From NCBI RefSeq assembly GCF_029392315.1, contig NZ_CP113939.1:1798001-1862000 (forward strand): DNA of 64,000 nucleotides. Reading direction: 5' to 3'. The stretch comes from Bifidobacterium sp. ESL0690 (GTDB lineage Bacteria; Actinomycetota; Actinomycetes; Actinomycetales; Bifidobacteriaceae). How positions within the stretch are numbered: position 1 is the first letter of the stretch; the number at the start of each line of letters is the position of its first letter. A program made the translations under genes and the position numbers. Positions 36,860 to 46,934 of the stretch are shown one piece after another. Below the pieces are notes generated by a model. That model saw nothing but the letters and a program-made list of their open reading frames with translations. It had not been told where the DNA came from and did no database searches.

Positions 36860-38380
36860 TCAGTACAGCCCGCCGGCCTCTGCGACCTTGACGGGAGCGG
36901 ACTCATCGACGCCGGATTCCTTGGCGAAGTCTACGCCGCCATCGGCTGCCGTTGTGCCGACGATGGAAGCCGGGCCTTCGGGATAGCGCACGCGCTTTTC
37001 GCCGATGCGGTCGGCGACATATTTGGCCACGTTGTCGAGGTCGACGCGCTCCTGCTTCATCGAGTCGCGTTCGCGGATGGTGACCGCGTGATCGTCGGCA
37101 GTGTCGAAGTCAACTGTAATGCAAAGCGGGGTGCCGATCTCGTCCTGGCGACGGTAGCGACGGCCGATGGCGCCGGCCTCGTCGTAGTCGATCATCCAGT
37201 CATGCTGGCGCAGTTCGGCGGCCAGGTCGTGGGCGATGCCCTGCAGCGGCGCCTTCTTGCTCAGCGGGAAGACGGCGGCCTTCACCGGCGAAAGTCTCGG
37301 GTCGAGACGCAGCACGGTACGACGGTCGACGCCGCCCTTGGTGTTCGGCGCCTCATCGACGGCGTAGGCATCCACAAGGAAGGCCATGAGCGAACGGGTC
37401 AGGCCCGCAGCCGGCTCGATGACGTAGGGGATGTACTTCTTGCCGCTGGCCTGGTCGAAGAAGGCCAGATCCTCGCCGGAATGCTCCTGATGCGCGGAAA
37501 GATCGAAGTCAGTACGGTTGGCCACGCCTTCGAGCTCGCCCCAGTCGGAACCCTTGAAACCGAACTTGTATTCGATGTCGACGGTGCGCTTGGAATAGTG
37601 TGCGAGCTTCTCCTTGGGATGCTCATAGTGGCGCAGGTTCTCCGGGTTGATGCCAAGGTCGGTGTACCAACGGGTGCGGGTGTCGATCCAGTACTGGTGC
37701 CATTCCTCATCGGTGCCAGGCTCCACGAAGAACTCCATCTCCATCTGCTCGAACTCGCGGGTGCGGAAGATGAAGTTGCCAGGCGTGATCTCGTTGCGGA
37801 AGGACTTGCCCATGTTGGCGATGCCGAACGGCGGCTTCGAACGCGAGGAGGTCATCACGTTCTTGAAGTCCACGAAGATGCCCTGGGCTGTTTCCGGGCG
37901 CAGATAGTGCAGCGAGTTCTCGTCATCCACCGGGCCGAGATGCGTGCGCAGCATCATGTTGAAATCGCGCGGTTCCGTCCACTGGCCGCGGGTGCCGCAG
38001 TCGGGGCAGACAATCGACTTGAGGCCGTCTTCCGGCATCTTGTCGCCATGCTTCTCGGCGTAGGATTCCTCGAGCTTGTCAGCGCGCTGGCGCTTATGGC
38101 AGTTGAGGCATTCGATCAGCGGGTCGTTGAAGACCTTGACGTGGCCGGAAGCCTCCCAGACAGCGGACGGCAGAATAATAGAAGTGTCGACACCGACGAC
38201 GTCGCCACGGGTGACCACCATCGAGCGCCACCATTCGCGCTTGATATTGTCTTTCAGCGCGACGCCGAGCGGGCCGTAATCCCATGCGGAACGCGTGCCG
38301 CCGTAAATCTCCCCCGCAGGGAACACGAAACCACGACGCTTGGCCAGCGATACGACTTCATCTAGTTTGGATTGAGCCAC
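36860..38380 (-). CDS. glyS: Glycyl-tRNA synthetase (dimeric, class II)
   Basis: Charges tRNA-Gly. 506 aa, the single-chain alpha2 form used by actinobacteria, not the alpha-beta form of E. coli. Class II motifs: '[20 protein letters not shown]' at the start, '[15 protein letters not shown]' (motif 2 region), and '[12 protein letters not shown]' with '[16 protein letters not shown]' (motif 3 and anticodon domain). Start is the GTG at 38380, with GGAAGG 6 bases upstream; the longer open frame adds 44 residues unlike the family. A Zn-type CxxC pair ('CLNCHK', 'CPDCG') lies in the insert near residues 85-125. Confidence 0.96.
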   Translation of the reverse strand: MAQSKLDEVVSLAKRRGFVFPAGEIYGGTRSAWDYGPLGVALKDNIKREWWRSMVVTRGDVVGVDTSIILPSAVWEASGHVKVFNDPLIECLNCHKRQRADKLEESYAEKHGDKMPEDGLKSIVCPDCGTRGQWTEPRDFNMMLRTHLGPVDDENSLHYLRPETAQGIFVDFKNVMTSSRSKPPFGIANMGKSFRNEITPGNFIFRTREFEQMEMEFFVEPGTDEEWHQYWIDTRTRWYTDLGINPENLRHYEHPKEKLAHYSKRTVDIEYKFGFKGSDWGELEGVANRTDFDLSAHQEHSGEDLAFFDQASGKKYIPYVIEPAAGLTRSLMAFLVDAYAVDEAPNTKGGVDRRTVLRLDPRLSPVKAAVFPLSKKAPLQGIAHDLAAELRQHDWMIDYDEAGAIGRRYRRQDEIGTPLCITVDFDTADDHAVTIRERDSMKQERVDLDNVAKYVADRIGEKRVRYPEGPASIVGTTAADGGVDFAKESGVDESAPVKVAEAGGLY

Positions 38381-38534
38381 GACACACCTTCCGCTTTCGG
38401 CTTTAATCAGCCATTTCATGACATTTACTCGTGTGCCCACTTTACCGACACAGCCTGACACACGGCGAGAACGCGGCGGACGGCAATGCCAAGCCTTGAA
38501 GGTAGCATGCAATCAGCAATCCAAGGAGATCAAC

Positions 38535-38912
38535 ATGAGCGAAAACTTCGACCGCAATGCCGTCAAACAAGCCGTTCCGACCGACCCGAAAACCGGCAAG
38601 CCCTATATCAACACCGTCGCCGCCGTGGCCATCGCGCCTAGCGGCACCGGCTCGGAGCTCAGCGAATACGTCGCGCAATCCGTCAACGTCATCCGCGAAT
38701 CGGGACTGCCCAATGAAACCAACGCGATGTTCACCAATATCGAGGGCGATCTTGACGATGTGCTCAACACCGTTCGGAACGCGACCATGGCGCTGGCAGG
38801 TCAAGGGTATCGTACCGAAGTCACGCTTAAACTTGACATACGTCCCGGTTTTTCCGGTCAAATCAAAGAAAAGCAACAGCTTGTTGACGAGATTTTAGGT
38901 CAAACGAAATAA
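38535..38912 (+). CDS. Thiamine-binding (MTH1187/YqgV family) protein
   Basis: 125-aa small protein of the MTH1187/YkoF-like superfamily, which bind thiamine or a related ligand in a ferredoxin-like fold. 'AAVAIAPSGTGSELSEYVAQSV' near residue 30 and 'FTNIEGDLDDVL' near 75 are the family core. Start ATG with AAGGAG 6 bases upstream. It is divergent from glyS and precedes the LacI-type regulator by 86 bp. Ligand is inferred from the family. Confidence 0.8.
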   Translation: MSENFDRNAVKQAVPTDPKTGKPYINTVAAVAIAPSGTGSELSEYVAQSVNVIRESGLPNETNAMFTNIEGDLDDVLNTVRNATMALAGQGYRTEVTLKLDIRPGFSGQIKEKQQLVDEILGQTK

Positions 38913-38998
38913 ACACCGATTTCCAACGAAATAGACATTTATTTCAAATTGTAGCCAAGAGGTTTACTTAGTCCGTAAATAGGTATAGATTAAAAATC

Positions 38999-40048
38999 AT
39001 GATGACTATGAAAGACGTCGCGGAGAAGGCCGGAGTCTCAATCTCCACTGTCTCCTTGGTTCTCAACAACAGGGATGCCGGACGTGTAAAAACACAGATA
39101 GCCGCAAAGGTGCGGGAAATTGCGGACGAGCTTGGATACAAGCCCAATCCGATGGCGCGCAGCCTGCGTACCAGCAAAACCGGGATTCTGGGTTTCATCG
39201 CCGATGAAATCTACGACATCCCCTATACCGCACAAACGCTGCAAGGCGCGCAGGATGCCGCAAGCCATTACGGCTACATCATCCTGTTCGTCGATACGGA
39301 CGGTTCGGCCAGCCAGGCGGACCAGATTTCCGTGCTCCAGCGTTACGGCATGGACGGATTCCTTTATTCCAAGCCTTCCAGCCAGGTCACCGAGGTTCCC
39401 GAAGACCTCGTCCATTCGCCGCTGGTGCTGATTTCCACCAATACCGTCGACAACCGCTTCCCCATCGTCGAGCCCGACGAATTCGCCATCGGCTACGACG
39501 CCACCAAGAGGCTGATCGATGCGGGCGGAAAGAAGATCGCGTATATCGGCAACGCTGCGCCGACCATCGCCCAGGCCACGAGGCTCGAGGGCTATCGTAA
39601 GGCGCTGAAGGAAGCGGAAATGCCGTTCGACAAGAAGCTGGTCGTCAACGTCTCGCAGGACGGGGACGCGCTCGGAATGGTTTCCTCGCTTTTCGACGAA
39701 GTGAAGCCCGACGCCTTCTTCTGCTACGACGACGCACGCGCCTGGTACATCTACGAATGCGCCGCACGCCGCGGTCTGACCGTGGGCAAAGACCTTTCGG
39801 TCATCGGCGTGGGCAACGACAGCAACATCGCCGACACCTTCTCCCCCAGGCTGACCACCGTCGCCATGCCATATTACGAAATGGGTTATTGGGCGGTCTG
39901 CAAGCTGGTCTCGTTGATTGAGAAGCGTTCCTTGGGCGACGATCCGTTCCCGAAGAATCTCATCGATCTGCCGCCGATCAACTCCGCGATTCCGGCATGC
40001 ATTCATTGCCAAATCATTGAGAACCAATCGGTCGTCGAGCAACACTGA
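38999..40048 (+). CDS. LacI family transcriptional regulator
   Basis: 349 aa. Helix-turn-helix 'MKDVAEKAGVSISTVSLVLN' at the N-terminus, hinge region 'LGYKPNPMARSLRTSKTGILG', then the periplasmic-binding-like sugar domain with 'FGIIGVGND'-type end ('VIGVGNDSNIADTF'). The last residues include a CxxxC pair not required in the family. Nearest plus-strand neighbours are not sugar genes, so the target regulon is not visible. The first three codons contain several ATGs; the exact start is uncertain by up to three residues. Confidence 0.9.
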   Translation: MMTMKDVAEKAGVSISTVSLVLNNRDAGRVKTQIAAKVREIADELGYKPNPMARSLRTSKTGILGFIADEIYDIPYTAQTLQGAQDAASHYGYIILFVDTDGSASQADQISVLQRYGMDGFLYSKPSSQVTEVPEDLVHSPLVLISTNTVDNRFPIVEPDEFAIGYDATKRLIDAGGKKIAYIGNAAPTIAQATRLEGYRKALKEAEMPFDKKLVVNVSQDGDALGMVSSLFDEVKPDAFFCYDDARAWYIYECAARRGLTVGKDLSVIGVGNDSNIADTFSPRLTTVAMPYYEMGYWAVCKLVSLIEKRSLGDDPFPKNLIDLPPINSAIPACIHCQIIENQSVVEQH

Positions 40049-40108
40049 CACAGCGATATTGTCGGCTTGATAAGGATTACCTACCTTAGCAAATAAATCG
40101 TCATATAG

Positions 40109-40146
40109 TATGGGCTTCTTCCGCAGTATTCCGGAAGAAGCCCATA
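40109..40146. terminator. Bidirectional terminator between the LacI-type gene and uppS
   Basis: Perfect 15-bp arms TATGGGCTTCTTCCG (40109-40123) and CGGAAGAAGCCCATA (40132-40146), 8-base loop, followed by TTCG on the plus strand. The two flanking genes converge on it. Confidence 0.78.
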
Positions 40147-40231
40147 TTCGTATGTTCTATGTCATCATTTGCAGTTCTATGCTGTGATATGCACTTGATG
40201 CGCGTTTGATCGCATCTGGTTCAGCGACCCG

Positions 40232-41032
40232 TCACTTCGCCTTGGTCTTAACGCCGCCGAAACGACGGTCGCGGTGAACGTAGTGGTCGATGGAACGCCA
40301 AAGGGCCTCACGTCCGTAGTCCGGGAACAGTTCGGGCGCGAAATCGAGCTCAGCGTAGGCTGCTTCCCACGGCAGGAAGTTCGAAGTGCGCTGCTCGCCC
40401 GAAGTGCGGATGACCAGGTCGCAATCGGGAATATCGGGATTGTAAAGATGATCGGAAATCATCGATTCGGTGACGCGGTCGCCGCTGATCTTTCCGTCTC
40501 GCACCTCTTTGGCGATGGCCGCCGCAGCGTCCGCGATCTCGGAACGACCGCCGTAGTTGATGCAGAAGACCACATCAATGGTGGAATTGTGCTTGGTGCG
40601 CTCCATGGCGACCTCGAGCTCGTCGATCACCGATTTCCAAAGCCTCGGGCGACGGCCGGACCAGCGCACACGCACGCCCCACTCGTCCATTTGCGCCACG
40701 CGACGATGGATGATGTCGCGCGAAAAGCCCATCAGGAAACGGACCTCCTGCGGGCTGCGCTTCCAGTTTTCCGTCGAGAACGTATAGAGGCTTAGATAAC
40801 GCACACCGGCCTCGATGGCACCGGCAATGGTGTCGAAAACGACTGGCTCGGCGGCCTGATGGCCGTGGGTGCGGGTCAGGCCACGCTGTTGGGCCCAACG
40901 CCCGTTGCCGTCCATGATGACGCCGACGTGACACGGCACCTTGTTTTTCGGAAATGCCGGAATGATCGAGGGGTCGGAGAACGGTGCCGCGGGAACGTCG
41001 AGCGACGTGTAATCCACATGTTCAAAAGCCAT
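40232..41032 (-). CDS. uppS: Isoprenyl transferase (undecaprenyl diphosphate synthase)
   Basis: Makes the C55 (or shorter) polyprenyl diphosphate that carries cell-wall precursors across the membrane, by cis-addition of IPP. 266 aa. P-loop-like motif 'GVIMDGNGRWAQQRGL' with the catalytic Asp, 'SLYTFSTENWKRSP', and C-terminal 'DLVIRTSGEQRTSNFLPW'. It follows recO with 2 bp between, a common pair in actinobacteria. Chain length cannot be read from the sequence. Confidence 0.95.
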   Translation of the reverse strand: MAFEHVDYTSLDVPAAPFSDPSIIPAFPKNKVPCHVGVIMDGNGRWAQQRGLTRTHGHQAAEPVVFDTIAGAIEAGVRYLSLYTFSTENWKRSPQEVRFLMGFSRDIIHRRVAQMDEWGVRVRWSGRRPRLWKSVIDELEVAMERTKHNSTIDVVFCINYGGRSEIADAAAAIAKEVRDGKISGDRVTESMISDHLYNPDIPDCDLVIRTSGEQRTSNFLPWEAAYAELDFAPELFPDYGREALWRSIDHYVHRDRRFGGVKTKAK

Positions 41033-41034
41033 AC

Positions 41035-41757
41035 TTACGAATCTAGCAACTTCAGCGAACGGATGGGCCGCTCAAGGTAATATTCACCCCATTCTTCAAC
41101 AAATCGGCGAATTTCGGCCTTCAAAGGCACGCGGTCGAGTATATTCCAGTCTCCCTCGATAAGCGCTTCCATCTGCTCGCGGCCGTCGACATCGATACGG
41201 CGTGAGTCAGGAGTATGGTCGGTGGAGCAAAGGATGCCGCCGGAAGCCACGGAAAAATAATCGAGGTCGTCGCGTTTGGCGCACACCGCGCATGAGGAAA
41301 GGCGCGGGGTCCAGCCGGCCTGGGCCAAGGCCCGCATCACGTAGGAATCGCTGATCGCTTCGGCCGGGTGACGCGCGCGGGCGAGCGCCGCCAATGCGGA
41401 AATCAGAAGCATATATTGCCGCTGGGCAGGTTCATGCTCGGTTGAGACGAGTTTGTCTGTGGTTTCGGCGATGACGTTGGCAGCGGTATAGGTATCGTAA
41501 TCCACGCAGATCCGCGCGGCGTAGGAGGAAATGCAAGCGGCCTGCGAGACCACATCGAGCGAACGGCCTTCGGCAATCAACAGGTCGTCGCGCATGAAAG
41601 GTTCAAGTCTGCCACCGAAACGCGATTTGGTGCGTCGAACGCCTTTTGCAACGGCACGAACTTTGCCATGGCTTTTGGTCATCAACGTGATGATGCGGTC
41701 GGCCTCGCCGAGTTTGACGGTTTTCAACACCACACCTTCGTCGCGATACAGCGCCAT
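41035..41757 (-). CDS. recO: DNA repair protein RecO
   Basis: Helps load RecA on SSB-coated DNA in the RecFOR pathway. 240 aa with the N-terminal OB-fold ('YRDEGVVLKTVKLGEADRI') and a C-terminal helical part with the 'CAVCAKRDD' Zn-type cysteines and a third Cys at 'GILCS'. The N-terminal signature is typical of RecO. Stop is 2 bp before the uppS start, so the two are co-transcribed. Confidence 0.94.
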   Translation of the reverse strand: MALYRDEGVVLKTVKLGEADRIITLMTKSHGKVRAVAKGVRRTKSRFGGRLEPFMRDDLLIAEGRSLDVVSQAACISSYAARICVDYDTYTAANVIAETTDKLVSTEHEPAQRQYMLLISALAALARARHPAEAISDSYVMRALAQAGWTPRLSSCAVCAKRDDLDYFSVASGGILCSTDHTPDSRRIDVDGREQMEALIEGDWNILDRVPLKAEIRRFVEEWGEYYLERPIRSLKLLDS

Positions 41758-41838
41758 TGAAAACCACCTCCCGATGATGACAACACCACACCCATACTAG
41801 GGATGTCGGCGACCATCGACGAACTTATAAGCCTACTT

Positions 41839-43569
41839 TTAGAAAATGAACAAGCCCCAGAAGGCGAAGAAAAGCAGGACGCTGAACATCGCGGCGGCGA
41901 CCAGCCAGAAGAAGACGCGGCCGAAACGCTTGGAGGCGAAGACCGGGTCGCGGCCGCTGAACACATCGCGAATCGCGCCTTTACGCGGTGGAATCTGCGC
42001 CAGACCACGCACCTGCGCGACCTCGATGCAACGCGCGAGGATACGGGCCCACGCCCATACCACAAGAATCGAAACCACTTGGATGACCGGCCAGCTCCAA
42101 TACATCATGCCCGGGTTCTCCGTAGGCGCACCGCCCCAGCCGAGCTTGACCACAGCCATGATGACCTGCCCGAGGCCCGCAGCAAAGAGCACGAATGTGG
42201 CCAGCGTAGTCAAAGCAACGGCCAACAGCTCGCTTCCGAAACCGCGCATGAAACCGAACACCTTACTATGATTGCCGCGAATTATGCGGAACGCCTTGAT
42301 GCCGCAACCAGCCAGCGCCATCAGCAGCGCCGCGAGAAGCAGAATCACCATGCCGACGTTGACGATGGTCCCATAGATGGTGAGGTTGCGGTCCGCTTTG
42401 AGTTCCAGCGGCACGGCGATGGACTGGCGGATGGTGGTGCCGGCGACCAGCTCGCTGGTCTGCTTGAGCCCGGCGGTAGTGCCGACGGCCCACGAAATGA
42501 CGTCATTGATGTAATCGTCGGCAAACGGCGTGCCGGTGTCCGCCTCGTCGCCAAGCCGCAGGACGTGGTTGGCCACGGAATAGCTGCGTACCGTCACGTT
42601 CTGGTTGCCGGCGCGTTGAGCCGAGTAAAGGATGTGCTGAAGCCCCTCGACCTGTGCGGTCAAGACGTCTTTGGAACCGTAGACCACCATGGTCGGCACG
42701 GCATAGGCTTGCGGCAGATCCATTGGAAAGTCAAGATTGGTCAGCCCCATCATATTCGTATCGGCGTGGAAAAGCCGGCGGACGATGGACTGGTAACCGT
42801 TATTGGCCCCGACCAACGAAAAATCCTGACCAACGAAGAATCCCAACGATTGCCGGGGCCCGTAGACCATCGGACTCAAGAGAAGCTGGAAAGCGATGCG
42901 CTTGTCGTATTTGATGACGTAAGGCGAAATCCATGTGCTTTCGGAAGTCGCGTAAAGGCCGACCTTGTCGGGATCGACGTTGGATTGCGTGCGCAGATAC
43001 CGGACAACTTGGTCGTAGGCCTTTGCACTTCCCGGATAGTCGCGGGTCAGATCGTTGGTCGACCAGACGGGTTTGTCGAGCACGGCAGTGACGAAACCGG
43101 CTGAGGAAAGGTCTGCGGCGGCATCACCAAAGCTGTTTTCCGCGGTTCCGTAACCTGCACCGTGCATGAAAACGACGCCGGGGTGCTTTACGTTCGCACC
43201 TGCAACGTCCTTAGGCGCACGAATCAAAACGTTGATACGTTGGACTTCGCCTGTGGCCGGACGTTTGATGTCCAGCGAGACCGTCCGGGAGGAAACCTTG
43301 AAGCTATCACGATGCGCGAGCGGCACATTATTCGGATTATCGAACGTGACGGCGGTATTGGGTGAAAGCGTGGACACCGACTGCCCCGTGGGTTCCCTTT
43401 TCCATGGCACGCTGGTGAGGTTGGAAACCGTGACCAAAACACCAAGCAGCACAATGAAAATCGGAATGGTTACCAAAAGACGGCGGCCAAGGCCCCACGA
43501 TACGTTGGATTTGTTCGTGGAATCATTGACCGCCGAAGAAACGTCATGTTCGTTCGCCACAGTGCTCAT
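41839..43569 (-). CDS. Membrane-bound alpha/beta hydrolase with C-terminal membrane domain
   Basis: 576 aa. One membrane segment near residues 30-50, an extracellular alpha/beta hydrolase domain (about 100-360), then about four membrane segments at the C-terminus. Hydrolase features: oxyanion-type 'FMHGAGYG', nucleophile region 'GLYATSEST', acidic residue in 'VVYGSKDVL' and His in 'SVANHVLRLG'. The extra membrane part is not usual for secreted hydrolases. Substrate unknown; a cell-envelope ester or lipid is plausible but unproven. It stands between recO and the four-motif DivIVA-like gene. Confidence 0.78.
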   Translation of the reverse strand: MSTVANEHDVSSAVNDSTNKSNVSWGLGRRLLVTIPIFIVLLGVLVTVSNLTSVPWKREPTGQSVSTLSPNTAVTFDNPNNVPLAHRDSFKVSSRTVSLDIKRPATGEVQRINVLIRAPKDVAGANVKHPGVVFMHGAGYGTAENSFGDAAADLSSAGFVTAVLDKPVWSTNDLTRDYPGSAKAYDQVVRYLRTQSNVDPDKVGLYATSESTWISPYVIKYDKRIAFQLLLSPMVYGPRQSLGFFVGQDFSLVGANNGYQSIVRRLFHADTNMMGLTNLDFPMDLPQAYAVPTMVVYGSKDVLTAQVEGLQHILYSAQRAGNQNVTVRSYSVANHVLRLGDEADTGTPFADDYINDVISWAVGTTAGLKQTSELVAGTTIRQSIAVPLELKADRNLTIYGTIVNVGMVILLLAALLMALAGCGIKAFRIIRGNHSKVFGFMRGFGSELLAVALTTLATFVLFAAGLGQVIMAVVKLGWGGAPTENPGMMYWSWPVIQVVSILVVWAWARILARCIEVAQVRGLAQIPPRKGAIRDVFSGRDPVFASKRFGRVFFWLVAAAMFSVLLFFAFWGLFIF

Positions 43570-43611
43570 GATAAACGACCCATGGCACAGCGTACGCTTC
43601 TGGTGTAAGTG

Positions 43612-44748
43612 TCACTCACCGATCTTCTGGTCGCCACTGTTGTCAGCGCCGGCCGTGCCCTGAAGCGAGGTGTTGAGCGTCGGGACCTTAGGCACGAAAG
43701 CCTCGGTCTCGGGCTCGCTGGAAGTACTGGTGGCATTAGCCATATTCGCCAAAGCCGCCAACGAGGAATTGGCATCGGCGCTGGAAGCATTGGTTTGCGC
43801 CGGAGCAGCAGTACTGGTCGCCGCGGCGACACCCTCAGGCAAATTCGGGATTACCGGAGCATCGGTATTGGAAGCCGTAGAATTGAAATCAAATGTTGCG
43901 GTCGCAGTGGTCTGCGCCGTTTGCGATTGAGAGGTCGGAATCGTGGGATCCACAAACGAAGTCGTATCGTTGCTGTCGATCAACGGGCTCACAGAACCAT
44001 TGTTGAGCGCAGCAGTGGACTGGGTCTCAGGAACGACCGGAACCGTTACCGGCGCGGCGACAGGCGCACCAGAAGGCGCAGCCGCTCCTGCAGCAACGTT
44101 CTTTTCGTTGTAATCGGTGATACGTGCATAGGATTCGACGCGGCTCAGAAGCTGGACGCAGGCATCGAGATAATAATCGACCTGACGCTCGTCATAACCT
44201 TTGCTGCCCTTGCGCTGAGTGAAGATGACATTGGCAACGGTGCTGGAGTTGAGATCAGCCAGATCCTTGGCCTCTTCACTGCTCATCGACCTGACGCCCA
44301 AATCGTCGGCCGTCTTGGTGATGATCTGGTCGACGAGGCGATCGACCTGCTTGACGTCGTAGGAAGGACGCTTCTTCTCCCCGCGCATGAAGCGATCTTT
44401 GTGGCTCCGCTTGGCGTGAGAGCTAATCATGCTGTAAAGCTGTTGGGTACGAGCCTGCCATGCTACGTTGCCGTTGCCGACAATCTGACGGGCCGTCTCC
44501 TTGTCTACCACCGCATGCTCAAGGCGCGCCAACGCGGCGTCGACCTCGGCAATGACATAACCACCCTTGGTAAAGGTAAACGCAGCGCTCTGAATATCCT
44601 GCTGAGTGAGCTCGCCATCATTCCTGTCGTACATTTCGTGGGCGCGCTCAAGGAAATCGTCTACCTGGTCAACGTCATAACCCCACTTGCGTTTTCCCGC
44701 ATATTCTATTCCCGTCGAGCTTTGGTTGTTCTCCGACTCTTCAGCCAT
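43612..44748 (-). CDS. Protein with four DivIVA-like motifs
   Basis: 378 aa, ATG with AGGAGG upstream. The first 225 residues contain four copies of the DivIVA core pattern: 'YDVDQVDDFLERA', 'GYVIAEVDAALARL', 'SYDVKQVDRLVDQI' and 'GYDERQVDYYLDAC'. The last 150 residues are low-complexity, rich in Ala, Ser, Thr, Asn and Pro, so probably disordered. Real DivIVA proteins have one such motif followed by coiled coil. This may be a membrane or pole adaptor built from DivIVA modules; I infer it from the pattern alone. Relation to the two DivIVA-domain genes at 26-28 kb is clear by motif. Confidence 0.75.
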   Translation of the reverse strand: MAEESENNQSSTGIEYAGKRKWGYDVDQVDDFLERAHEMYDRNDGELTQQDIQSAAFTFTKGGYVIAEVDAALARLEHAVVDKETARQIVGNGNVAWQARTQQLYSMISSHAKRSHKDRFMRGEKKRPSYDVKQVDRLVDQIITKTADDLGVRSMSSEEAKDLADLNSSTVANVIFTQRKGSKGYDERQVDYYLDACVQLLSRVESYARITDYNEKNVAAGAAAPSGAPVAAPVTVPVVPETQSTAALNNGSVSPLIDSNDTTSFVDPTIPTSQSQTAQTTATATFDFNSTASNTDAPVIPNLPEGVAAATSTAAPAQTNASSADANSSLAALANMANATSTSSEPETEAFVPKVPTLNTSLQGTAGADNSGDQKIGE

Positions 44749-45190
44749 CAGTTCTGCCTCCTGAGGTGGTCTATGCATAGTTGCCAGTATACGTGGTCGC
44801 TGCGACGCAATACGATTGCCTTCACGTAAATATCGCAAACACTAATACAAACATATATTAATACTACTTGACGAAAAAGGACAATGCGCCTTTCAAGACA
44901 CATTTTAAAGGAAAAGTCCCAAACAATCCAAACGCATTACAATTGTTGGATTTGCGAGGCATTTCAGGCATCTTGTCGCATTTCGACTGCAAACAGGAAA
45001 CGAAAACTACCAGTGTCGTAAAACTTAAAGCCAGGATTCACGGCAAAGCTTTCTCGTAATACACAAAACGTTATCTTTTAAAAGCGTTGCATATCAATAA
45101 AATACCGGCATATCCCCTTATCCGATACAACGGAAAACCATAAACACGGCGGAATATATACGCAAACAAACTTGCAACCACCTGGTTGGA
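44749..45190. other. AT-rich intergenic region
   Basis: 442 bp between the FHA gene end and the four-motif gene start. A 63-residue plus-strand frame (44868-45059) has no ribosome site or recognisable motif and I do not support it. The region marks the border between the chromosomal core and the right-hand accessory array. Confidence 0.45.
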
Positions 45191-46783
45191 TTATTCGAGA
45201 TGAAGCGATTCGTCAGCCACGCTGAAATGCTCGCCGAGCGCTATCTGCGCCTGATCGCCCTGATGAAGAACCCTGCCCGCCACAGTGGTGCCATTTGCCG
45301 ACCCCAAATCGGCGACACTAAACCGGCCATTGCCAAGATCGGTGACCGAAGCGTGCATCCTGCTGACATTGGTGTTGCCGGTAACCCTTGCGGCACAACG
45401 CTTTGAGCGTCCGATGACCACCGTAGTGGTAGCCGAGCAGAGCGTGGAACCGTCGCGGTCACGCACCACCGCAAAGGAACGGGGCGCTGCAGATTGCGGG
45501 GAAAAGCCGGAATTTACGGGGAAGACCTGATTGCTCATACCGCTCGGCGCGGCCGTATTCAACGCCGCTGGGTAGTTATCCGCCTGCGAATTTCCTGCTG
45601 AATCTGCACCGGCAAGACCGGGGTTTGAAGGCCGCAAAGCCCCGGAGAGCGCACGGGTACCGGAATCAAAGGAGGCTTCCGTCTTTCCTGCGCGATCGTT
45701 CGTTGCATTCTCGGCTTCATGACCTTCAACGGCGGGTAGGTTGGGACGAGCTGAAGGCTGTGACGATTGGGCGGGCACAGAAGCGGAATATTTGAGGCCG
45801 GGTCTGGTCTGTTCGTTGGTGCGGGAAGTGGAATCGGCGTTGGTCGAAGACGGATTTGCCGGCATGCCGACACCAAACGCTGCTTGTCTCTGAACTCGAG
45901 ATTGAACCTGGGCCGGAGCCTGAACCTGCCTCTGAACTTGAGATTGACCATGAGTTTGGGCCTGAGCCTGCATCTGAGCAACTTGAGGAGGAAGTGACAC
46001 ACCTCCAGGCCCCACCGACGCATTAGCCGGATTCAGATTGGCGGCAGTCTGCCCGAACGAAGGATTCGAGGTAGGGGCCTGCCGGCGCATATCGTCGTGT
46101 ACGCTTTGACGACGGGCGTCGGAACGTTGCGCATCAGCGGCAAACGGATCAAACACGGCCTGTTGCGGGTGACTTCGAGCCGAAAAATCCTGCGACGGCG
46201 AAGACAGCCCGGACGAACGGCCTGAACCGACACCGAAGTTATCAGCCAGAAATTCGTTGAAATCAAACGCGGAAAATACGCGAGAACGCCGCACAAAATC
46301 CATTGTGCGCGCGGTGAGCTCCCGATCGGCGGGCAACACGAATTTCACCTTGTTCACATCGGCGAGAAGCCCCAAGAGACCGAGCACAGGCGTCTGTTGG
46401 ACGACAGGGGCCATAGGCAGGCAGCAGAACAGCATTGCGTCGTTGGCTACATACACGTTTTCCGGTTCGAAACGCAATATCTCCATCGGCAGGTTCGCCT
46501 TCGAACACAGGTCGCCGAGCCTGCCCAGCGAGCGCAGCAGCGAGACATACTGCGAGCGCGAGATGCCCATGCCCAAATATTCCTTGAGTGTAGGCAAACC
46601 GGTGATGTCGTAATAGAAAAGGTTGTTATGGCCCTTGACCTCGTATTTGAACCTGAGCAGCACGGGGGAAGGCCACGTGGCCAGCCATTCGGCACGTTCA
46701 TAATCCAGCTGCTCGCCGCGCGTGGTGTGGATGGTCAGCGTGCGCGCACCGGAACGGTGGTCCTTTACTTTCTTCTCTTTCAC
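45191..46783 (-). CDS. FHA-domain protein, type VII secretion-associated (DUF6382-like N-terminus)
   Basis: About 530 aa. The N-terminal 180 residues resemble DUF6382 ('NNLFYYDITGLPTLKEYLG'), a fold I associate with the pseudokinase-like part of EssB/YukC-type T7SS proteins. Residues 195-430 are a long Gln/Pro/Ser-rich linker with 'QVQxQVQ' runs. The C-terminal FHA domain has its phosphothreonine-binding residues: 'IGRSKR', 'SRMHAS' and 'GSANGTTV'. I take the GTG at 46783 as start because GGGGGAG lies upstream. Last gene of the accessory array on this strand. T7SS role is inferred from domain pair and neighbours. Confidence 0.78.
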   Translation of the reverse strand: MKEKKVKDHRSGARTLTIHTTRGEQLDYERAEWLATWPSPVLLRFKYEVKGHNNLFYYDITGLPTLKEYLGMGISRSQYVSLLRSLGRLGDLCSKANLPMEILRFEPENVYVANDAMLFCCLPMAPVVQQTPVLGLLGLLADVNKVKFVLPADRELTARTMDFVRRSRVFSAFDFNEFLADNFGVGSGRSSGLSSPSQDFSARSHPQQAVFDPFAADAQRSDARRQSVHDDMRRQAPTSNPSFGQTAANLNPANASVGPGGVSLPPQVAQMQAQAQTHGQSQVQRQVQAPAQVQSRVQRQAAFGVGMPANPSSTNADSTSRTNEQTRPGLKYSASVPAQSSQPSARPNLPAVEGHEAENATNDRAGKTEASFDSGTRALSGALRPSNPGLAGADSAGNSQADNYPAALNTAAPSGMSNQVFPVNSGFSPQSAAPRSFAVVRDRDGSTLCSATTTVVIGRSKRCAARVTGNTNVSRMHASVTDLGNGRFSVADLGSANGTTVAGRVLHQGDQAQIALGEHFSVADESLHLE

Positions 46784-46934
46784 GCTCTCCCCCTCAAGCC
46801 TGAGCAACAAGCACTTCCAACACGCGCATCCTGAGATACGGCTTGGCAGAATTATTTGAATATAGTCATTCTAATTCATTAATGATAATACCGACAATGC
46901 GCAGCCAAGAAATCACAGACGCCCGTGCCGGGAT

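Noticed and set aside
44868..45059. 63-codon plus-strand frame between the four-motif gene and the FHA gene
   Set aside because: No ribosome site, no motif, opposite strand to all neighbours, AT-rich intergenic DNA.
46000..46100. Gln-rich repeated codons in the FHA gene as a candidate tandem DNA repeat
   Set aside because: The repeats are short and imperfect and fit a low-complexity protein linker; no regular period over more than a few units was seen.
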